Source: a virus. Taken from it: a DNA stretch of 61,060 nucleotides. The number at the start of each line of letters is the position of its first letter. The first letter of the stretch is position 1. Position numbers and translations under genes: made by a program. Positions 55,967-61,060 of the stretch are shown here, one piece after another. The notes under the pieces were generated by a model. The model did not search any database, was not told the origin of the DNA, and saw only the letters and a list, made by a program, of their open reading frames with translations. Location of the stretch: positions 1 to 61,060 of IMG/VR virus record IMGVR_UViG_3300027857_000021; one strand, given 5' to 3'.

Positions 55967-58755
55967 TAATCTAGCTCTACCTGTTCCAGCCAATTCGAAC
56001 CAACCGATACACTAGACTCCATTGGCACATCTAACTTGACCACATTCGACATAATACGCCATACGAGTCGAGCAATATCTAATGCCTCCTCGTTAGGTAC
56101 TTCTAACAGCACTTCGTCGTGTACGGTCAGTACAATACGAGCGTCACTACTACGAGCTTTCAACTCTCGGTTGATAGCGATCAGTGACAGCTTCATCAAG
56201 TCAGCGCACCCACCTTGGATTGGGCTGTTGATAGCCTCACGCTCGTGTGCTGCTAAATCCCCACTTAGATCCGTAAAGAAACGTTTCCTTCCAAAGAACG
56301 TGTTTACGAATCCCTGCTTGTGTAATTGCTCCGTTACGGAGGCAATATACCCCTTAACGGTCTTATACGTCATATGGTACCGCTTGATAAACGTAGCTGC
56401 ATCTATTTCAGGGATGCCTAACATCTCAGCTAGTCCGTGTGGAGACTGACCGTACAAGATCGCAAAACTCACGTTTTTGGCGATCTTACGCTGCAACCAA
56501 GTTACTTCACTTTCGGGTACTTGGTACAATTGACTAGCGGTAATGGTATGCACGTCCACACCTTCTGCAAACAAACGTAGGTAGACTGGGTCTTGTGTAA
56601 CGTGAGTAAGGATACGCAGTTCGGCTTGACTAAAGTCCGCTTTCACCAGCTTGTAACCAGGTCTAGCAATGAAAGCTCTACGTATCAGCTTGCCCACCTC
56701 ACTCTTGATAGGGATATTTTGTAAGTTCGGGTGCGAACTCGACAGTCGCCCGCTAGCAGTCACAATTTGGTTGAAGCTCGTGTGTACTCTACCAGTCACC
56801 GGATGTATCAGTTTGAGCAGACCGTCGATGTACGTGCTTCTTAACTTGGTGAGTTGCCTCCATTCCTGTACGAGTGGTATGATCGGATGCAGTTCCTGTA
56901 AACTCGCTAACTCGTATTTGCCAACTGCATAGCCACGTTTAGTTCTACGAGTGGGTGTAAGTTTGAGGTCACCGAATAAAATCTGTGCTAACTGTTGGTC
57001 AGAGGATAGGTTGAACGATCGACCAGCACTCTCGTAAATGGCTAGCTCTAATTCTGAAATCTTTGCAGACACCTTCACGCCATACTCTCGAATGAACTCA
57101 CCATCTACTAACACACCCTCCCGTTCCATGTCCCGTAAGATCGGTATAATAGGCTGTTCGATCTGCTGGTACAGGTCCATCAACTTCCATCTTGAGAGCT
57201 CTTGCACAATCGGTTGGACTAAACGCAACGTCATGTCAGCGTCAGCACCTGCATATGGAGCAGCGATGTCAATGCCTACGTCGGCCATTGTCATACCTTT
57301 ACGGAAGTTGACAATGTCAGTAATCTCAGTCATCACTATCCCAAGCCTTGTTTTGGTTTGCTCCTTTAGACCCTTCCCAGAAATACCCGGGTCTAACAAG
57401 TACGCACCGACCATCGTATCCATAGCTAAGCCTTGTACCTCGATACCGTACTTTGCCATCACTGCCATGTCATACTTAGCGTTGTGCATATACTTACGGA
57501 CGTGTGGGTCTTCTAGCACAGGTTGTAGTACGCAAAGTACATCCGTCAGAGGTAACTGACGCTCCCGTTCGAGCTTGTGCCCAACTGGTATGTACCAAGC
57601 AGTACCCTCTTGAGTTGACAGCGATATGCCTACTAGTTCGAGTGTAGGCATATCTAAGCCAGTCGTCTCTGTGTCGAAAGACAGCTCCTTCGAGCTCCAA
57701 ATGGCTGTCATACAGGCTTGTAAGTCCCCTAGTGTCTCTACAACCTGTACTAACGTTTCGGGACCTACATCTACCGACTGGCGTCGAGGATCAGGTGCTT
57801 TCCGATAGATGTTAGTAGGTATAGGCAGTACCTGCACCATACCGATTGGAGTCGTCGGGTCGTACATCGGTGCTACGCTAGTACCCGTTAGTATAGCTAG
57901 CTTCTTTATAAAACCCCTGAACTCCAACATTTCGAACAAGGCTTGTAACTTGGGGACGTCGTACTGACCTACTCTAGCCTCCTCTAAGCACAGCTGGATA
58001 GGAGCATTCGTATCAATCGTACCCAACTTCCTACTTAGAAACGCTATGTCTCGATTATCCACAAGCAACTGTGCTATACGAGGCTTGAGTTCGGGCAGAT
58101 GCTCGTAGATGCCTTCCAAACTACCGTACTGTGCTAATAGTTTAGATGTAGTTACTTCACCAAATCCCCTGACACCGGGAATAGCGTCAGTTACATCCCC
58201 AACCAGACCCTTATAGCAAGGGATTTGATCGGGACGCACCTTCATCTTCTCTAGCACAGCTGGGCTGTCATATCGGATCATCTCGGATACACCTCTTTTG
58301 AAGATGTACGCTGAGACGGAGTCGTTGACTAACTGTAGAGTGTCGTGGTCTCCCGTTAGTAATATGGTCTCTACACCCTGTGCTGTCGCCTGCACCGCTA
58401 GAGTACCCAGAATATCGTCCCCTTCGTACCCCAAGCAAGTCACGATTGGGAATCCGAACGCTTGTACGATCTCCTGTATACGTGGATACTGCATCCACAA
58501 GTCGTCTACTGCTTCCGCGGTTCGGTTGCTCTTATAGTCGTTGTAGAGATCGTGTCGTCGTAGACGTCCACCAGGATCGAATGCCACAACGACATAATCG
58601 GGTCGCAAATCTATCACGGCCTTTAACAGCATGCTCGTGAACGCAAACGTCGCTGACGTCAACTCACCTGAACTAGTTATCAGCGTCGTCCCGTACATCG
58701 CGTGATATCCCCGGTAGAGAAGGCTATGGCCATCTACTATTGCGAGTTTAGGCAT
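55966..58755 (-). CDS. polA: DNA polymerase I, full-length
   Basis: A 929-residue family A polymerase from ATG 58755 (GAGGA upstream). Residues 1-290: 5'-3' exonuclease (VDGHSLLYRGY, YKSNR, YEGDDILGTLA, LTGDHDTLQLV, GDVTDAIPGVRGFG). Residues 350-520: 3'-5' proofreading exonuclease (SFDTETTG with D361 and E363, MHNAKYDMAVM, GADADMTLRL). Polymerase: motif A KADFSQAELR (D707), motif B with K760, F764 and Y768, motif C TVHDEVLLEV. All catalytic residues present. It probably completes lagging-strand or repair synthesis, or is the main replicase; the UDG-polymerase at 29582 is the other candidate. Confidence 0.95.
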   Translation of the reverse strand: MPKLAIVDGHSLLYRGYHAMYGTTLITSSGELTSATFAFTSMLLKAVIDLRPDYVVVAFDPGGRLRRHDLYNDYKSNRTAEAVDDLWMQYPRIQEIVQAFGFPIVTCLGYEGDDILGTLAVQATAQGVETILLTGDHDTLQLVNDSVSAYIFKRGVSEMIRYDSPAVLEKMKVRPDQIPCYKGLVGDVTDAIPGVRGFGEVTTSKLLAQYGSLEGIYEHLPELKPRIAQLLVDNRDIAFLSRKLGTIDTNAPIQLCLEEARVGQYDVPKLQALFEMLEFRGFIKKLAILTGTSVAPMYDPTTPIGMVQVLPIPTNIYRKAPDPRRQSVDVGPETLVQVVETLGDLQACMTAIWSSKELSFDTETTGLDMPTLELVGISLSTQEGTAWYIPVGHKLERERQLPLTDVLCVLQPVLEDPHVRKYMHNAKYDMAVMAKYGIEVQGLAMDTMVGAYLLDPGISGKGLKEQTKTRLGIVMTEITDIVNFRKGMTMADVGIDIAAPYAGADADMTLRLVQPIVQELSRWKLMDLYQQIEQPIIPILRDMEREGVLVDGEFIREYGVKVSAKISELELAIYESAGRSFNLSSDQQLAQILFGDLKLTPTRRTKRGYAVGKYELASLQELHPIIPLVQEWRQLTKLRSTYIDGLLKLIHPVTGRVHTSFNQIVTASGRLSSSHPNLQNIPIKSEVGKLIRRAFIARPGYKLVKADFSQAELRILTHVTQDPVYLRLFAEGVDVHTITASQLYQVPESEVTWLQRKIAKNVSFAILYGQSPHGLAEMLGIPEIDAATFIKRYHMTYKTVKGYIASVTEQLHKQGFVNTFFGRKRFFTDLSGDLAAHEREAINSPIQGGCADLMKLSLIAINRELKARSSDARIVLTVHDEVLLEVPNEEALDIARLVWRIMSNVVKLDVPMESSVSVGSNWLEQVELD

Positions 58756-58954
58756 TAGAATCCTCGTCTGCGTCAAGTATCGACTCCATCTCGAGGTCGA
58801 ACACGACGCTATGCATAATATGGGATATTTCTATCGGGGAGTAGCCCAACTCTATGTAGTCCTTGAATATACTGTGAAGGGCTCTACCTACGTTCGCGCT
58901 AAGACCAGTTGCGTCTGGTGTGTACCTGTGGTTCTCGTCGTATAGTGTTTTCAT
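58748..58954 (-). CDS. Hypothetical protein
   Basis: A 68-residue helical acidic protein whose end overlaps the polymerase start by 8 bases. Weak ribosome site. Its helices (VGRALHSIFKDYIELG) could be a protein-interaction module. Family not recognised. Confidence 0.65.
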   Translation of the reverse strand: MKTLYDENHRYTPDATGLSANVGRALHSIFKDYIELGYSPIEISHIMHSVVFDLEMESILDADEDSNA

Positions 58955-58977
58955 TCGCGTAGTCTACTTCCTCCGCG

Positions 58978-59520
58978 CTAGTTTAGGTATGGCTGTTGAT
59001 TGCGGGCTATGCCATACTTACAGGAACAACTAGTTGTGTGGATCATAACACAGTCGAAGAATAAGGCTTCGTCCGTGTAGGTAATGCAATGCACTATGCC
59101 AGTCGGCCTGTACTCCGTGTACAGTACCCTAGCTGGAAGTGTACACGGAAATCCTAACGTGTTCACTCCGACACCGAGCATCTCTATACACATAGACAGA
59201 CTCAACAGGTACGTACCTTTATACTGCTCTTCTGTAAGGATAGACTTCGTACACACATCCTCAAAACCAACCCTACGTTTAGACTCGACGTCAGGCGAAT
59301 ACGATCTCTCCGGACGTAGATAGAGTACGATTGTTGGGTCATATGGATCCATAACCCACTTCTCGACAGCGACTGAAACGATCTCAAGTGCATCACCCTC
59401 ACACAGTACTTCTTCATCCTCCATACTCACTACGCCATGCACTAGCGTAGCCGATGGTCTCTGTATCATATCCAGTCCGTAGATGTCCTCCAACGTCAAC
59501 CTAAGATCCTCTGAACGCAT
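58978..59520 (-). CDS. Hypothetical protein
   Basis: A 180-residue beta-rich protein; AGGAGAAGGAG precedes the ATG. Cys residues near the end (HTTSCSCKYG). A weak TATAAT lies at 59548-59553 without a clear -35. Family not recognised. Confidence 0.7.
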   Translation of the reverse strand: MRSEDLRLTLEDIYGLDMIQRPSATLVHGVVSMEDEEVLCEGDALEIVSVAVEKWVMDPYDPTIVLYLRPERSYSPDVESKRRVGFEDVCTKSILTEEQYKGTYLLSLSMCIEMLGVGVNTLGFPCTLPARVLYTEYRPTGIVHCITYTDEALFFDCVMIHTTSCSCKYGIARNQQPYLN

Positions 59521-59623
59521 GCTGACTCCTTCTCCTCGGATGTATATATTATACTATACATCCGCACGGTTTATGTAGTGTTTTCTACTCCCCAACAGTT
59601 TTTAGTTAGTTGCGTGCTAATAA

Positions 59624-59647
59624 CGGGTAAAAACTAACTAGAGCGTT
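59624..59647. repeat. 24-nt dispersed element, copy 2
   Basis: Matches 19197-19220 at 23 of 24 bases. Here it follows a hairpin (AGAGCGTT/AACGCTCT, 59639-59671) downstream of the lipoprotein-like gene; on the minus strand it supplies the T-rich TAGTTAGTTTTTACCC, so it may be part of a terminator. Confidence 0.65.
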
Positions 59648-59685
59648 ATATACACGTATTATACAACGCTCTGTTTTCAACCACT

Positions 59686-59916
59686 CTAGCAACTAGAAGT
59701 CGTCTTGCTTTTCGACTTTACCGTCACGGACCCATTGGACTTCATCTTGGTCGTCGCCCTACTTTTGGTGTAGTACGAACACCCGGACGAACCACCTACA
59801 ACAATGACTGGTTGCCTACGTACCGGCTGAGAGTAGTAATAGTTAGACGACTGACCGCACGCGATAGTAGCCCCAATAAGCAACGACAGTAACAATACTG
59901 ATAGCGCCTTTTTCAT
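59686..59916 (-). CDS. Small secreted or lipoprotein-like protein
   Basis: A 76-residue protein with a signal peptide: MKKA, hydrophobic core LSVLLLSLLIGATIA, then Cys20 in a weak lipobox (TIAC). The mature part is Tyr/Gly-rich then Ser/Thr/Lys-rich, with Cys near the end. AAGGGG before the ATG. Would sit on the outer face of the membrane; possible superinfection-exclusion role is speculation. Confidence 0.65.
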   Translation of the reverse strand: MKKALSVLLLSLLIGATIACGQSSNYYYSQPVRRQPVIVVGGSSGCSYYTKSRATTKMKSNGSVTVKSKSKTTSSC

Positions 59917-59919
59917 ATG

Positions 59920-60411
59920 TTAGTCCCCTTCTTCTGTTCTATAGAACGTACGTAAGACATATAACTTTATGGAGTCTGGGTCTACATATCGATGGTTGCC
60001 AACGTAGTCAGGCTCACCATTCCATGCACGCCCAACGCCCCACGTATCTAGTTCATGTTGAGCTAGATGCAAAGCCTGTTCCGTACTCAACTCCCTACAA
60101 CTATGTATCCAAGCACTAGCATGCATAACGCTCTCCGGATAGTATCGGTGTATATGCGTAAAATCCACCTTCCACCGCCTCATAGGAAAGCCTAAATCAG
60201 CAAGTCGATTCCTAAGTGCAGTGATTTTGCATCCACGTTCGTGCCCTTCGTCATAGGCATCCGACAGGTCAAGATTACACCAAGAACACTTGTCTATGTT
60301 ACCACTCCTATCGGTGTCTTTGAGTAACACTACATCATCACCTGCAAAGGGTTCGAGTAGTGCAACCTCTTCCTCAACGGTGAGTTTTGGAACGCTTCTA
60401 TCTAGCGTCAT
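59920..60411 (-). CDS. Hypothetical protein with CxxC motif
   Basis: A 163-residue protein with GGAGGAG before the ATG. KCSWCNLDLSDAYDEGHERG then C gives a possible CxxC...HxxxC zinc site (residues 42-61). C-terminal half helical. Family not recognised. Confidence 0.65.
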   Translation of the reverse strand: MTLDRSVPKLTVEEEVALLEPFAGDDVVLLKDTDRSGNIDKCSWCNLDLSDAYDEGHERGCKITALRNRLADLGFPMRRWKVDFTHIHRYYPESVMHASAWIHSCRELSTEQALHLAQHELDTWGVGRAWNGEPDYVGNHRYVDPDSIKLYVLRTFYRTEEGD

Positions 60412-60425
60412 GTAAGAACTCCTCC

Positions 60426-60656
60426 TTAACTTATGGGCTCATGATCGTGCGTGCGAAAGATCCAAAAACTCAGTTCTGGATGATACTTCTCCTTTATGAG
60501 TCTAATCTCAGACAATTCGTCGTACGTCCCACAACCCTCATAGGAGCCGAATTCGTACTTGTCTCCTTCCTTAACTGTTGTACCTATGCACTTACTACTT
60601 AATAAGTAGTAAGGTTGAGTAACGTTTACTGTGTATGTCAACCTACTTTGCTGCAT
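60426..60656 (-). CDS. Hypothetical protein
   Basis: A 76-residue beta-rich protein; GGAG 9 nt before the ATG, which overlaps the end of the helicase gene by 14 bases. Family not recognised. Confidence 0.65.
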   Translation of the reverse strand: MQQSRLTYTVNVTQPYYLLSSKCIGTTVKEGDKYEFGSYEGCGTYDELSEIRLIKEKYHPELSFWIFRTHDHEPIS

Positions 60657-61060
60657 GTGTTAATACTCCTTTTGTAGCTGTACTCCACCATTCACGAACT
60701 TGGCTAGTCTGGACAGCAAAGTTCGTGAATGGCAACGAACTTACTAGTTTCTGTCCGTAGTTGCTTTGTTTGGTAAAAATGCGTGCGTCCAAGCACGCTA
60801 CGACGCCAATGTCGTTAGTCGTCCTAATCAAACGGCCTAACGACTGCTGTGTATTCGTGATCAGTCTCGGTAAGTATAAGTCAGTCCACCACTTACCAAA
60901 ACCAAGCTTCGCATCGCTTTGCAGGATTTTGTCGATCACTGTCTGCTGCTCGAACGGAAGTTTGGAGAGTACCACCAGCGACAGTTGCTCTCCTTGGATA
61001 TCAACTCCCTCCCAGAAACTTTTCAAGCCGAATAGCACAGGCGGTCTGTTCGCAGTCATA
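60643..61060 (-). CDS. DinG-type superfamily 2 helicase, C-terminal end
   Basis: The last 138 or so residues of a helicase whose 5' part lies off the right edge. FGLKSFWEGVDIQGEQLSLV then VLSKLPF is the motif V region of DinG/XPD-like helicases, and QSLGRLIRTTNDIGVVACLD is motif VI with its arginine finger. DinG enzymes unwind DNA 5' to 3' and resolve R-loops; phage copies may help replication restart. The Walker A and Fe-S regions cannot be seen here. Confidence 0.8.
   Translation of the reverse strand, partial: MTANRPPVLFGLKSFWEGVDIQGEQLSLVVLSKLPFEQQTVIDKILQSDAKLGFGKWWTDLYLPRLITNTQQSLGRLIRTTNDIGVVACLDARIFTKQSNYGQKLVSSLPFTNFAVQTSQVREWWSTATKGVLTHAAK

Larger units (their letters stand above)
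117..61040. repeat. Dispersed octamer CTGTGCTA / TAGCACAG, 42 copies
   Basis: Plus-strand CTGTGCTA starts: 117, 1444, 5907, 11956, 14425, 15222, 19495, 20925, 22523, 22586, 26431, 26764, 30503, 31889, 34179, 37630, 38155, 40597, 42083, 44610, 53857, 56983, 58069, 58129. TAGCACAG starts: 7132, 8057, 10588, 16508, 24029, 29588, 38263, 41266, 41652, 43449, 44295, 49129, 52461, 54931, 55796, 57514, 58252, 61033. Uniform expectation is about 1.9. Counted by eye; a few may be missed. Almost all are inside genes. Confidence 0.75.

Noticed and set aside
1-61060. tRNA genes
   Set aside because: No cloverleaf with a GTTCGA-type T-loop and CCA-ready acceptor was found by eye on either strand; a tRNAscan run would be needed to exclude them.

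Overview
The window looks like the early / DNA-metabolism half of a large tailed-phage genome, or a very phage-like element, from a bacterial host. About 105 tightly packed genes, most under 200 codons, overlap by ATGA, TAATG, TAGTG or GTGA junctions. All but one are on the minus strand. Recognisable genes are phage replication, recombination, DNA-modification and homing functions. No terminase, portal, capsid, tail or lysis gene was seen, and no rRNA, tRNA or CRISPR array. Strong Shine-Dalgarno sites, frequent GTG and TTG starts and sigma70/sigmaA-type promoters point to bacterial transcription and translation; host identity cannot be read from the window.

Layout, in order of position. 1-22.3 kb: short operons of small, mostly unrecognised genes, each driven leftward by a near-identical promoter. 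They include several duplicated families, a DUF2786-type protein, two tandem TIR-like proteins and many small membrane or zinc-binding proteins. 22.4-23.9 kb: the only plus-strand gene, fired from a promoter that overlaps a minus-strand promoter, followed by about 1.2 kb of gene-free sequence in which C-boxes recur about every 5 nt. 23.9-37.4 kb: a stand-alone fossil intein, a PD-(D/E)XK-like protein, a SLOG-fold protein, a uracil-DNA-glycosylase/DNA-polymerase fusion whose 5' end is duplicated beside an HNH gene, a second HNH gene, a HINT-fold protein and a methyltransferase-like gene. 37.4-45.3 kb: a cell-surface module (GtrA-GT2, processive GT2, small membrane partner, membrane-anchored GH18), an HNH fusion, a second methyltransferase-like gene and a SWIM-finger membrane protein. 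45.5-50.6 kb: a 7-deazaguanine DNA-modification operon (QueD, QueE, FolE, a nucleotide-modification-associated protein, DpdA-like transglycosylase, GAT-QueC). 50.7-61 kb: a recombination and replication module (DUF669-like ssDNA-binding protein, Sak4-like ATPase, two RecB/Cas4-like nucleases, a third methyltransferase-like gene, full-length DNA polymerase I, and the C-terminal end of a DinG-type helicase).

How the parts fit: QueD, QueE and FolE should make the preQ0 precursor with the QueC domain, DpdA should insert it into phage DNA, and the amidotransferase domain fused to QueC predicts conversion to deoxyarchaeosine, a known shield against host restriction. Two family A polymerases, the Sak4/DUF669 pair and two 4Fe-4S RecB-like nucleases would copy and recombine that DNA. 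The surface module could remodel the host envelope during infection.

Three signals are not explained by genes. First, the octamer CTGTGCTA / TAGCACAG was counted by eye 42 times, about 20-fold above expectation, in both orientations and all reading frames. Second, the long C/G-phased block at 22.7-23.9 kb. Third, seventeen near-identical promoters, several of whose -35 boxes overlap the end of the preceding terminator or gene. All counts and translations are hand-made and no database search was possible.
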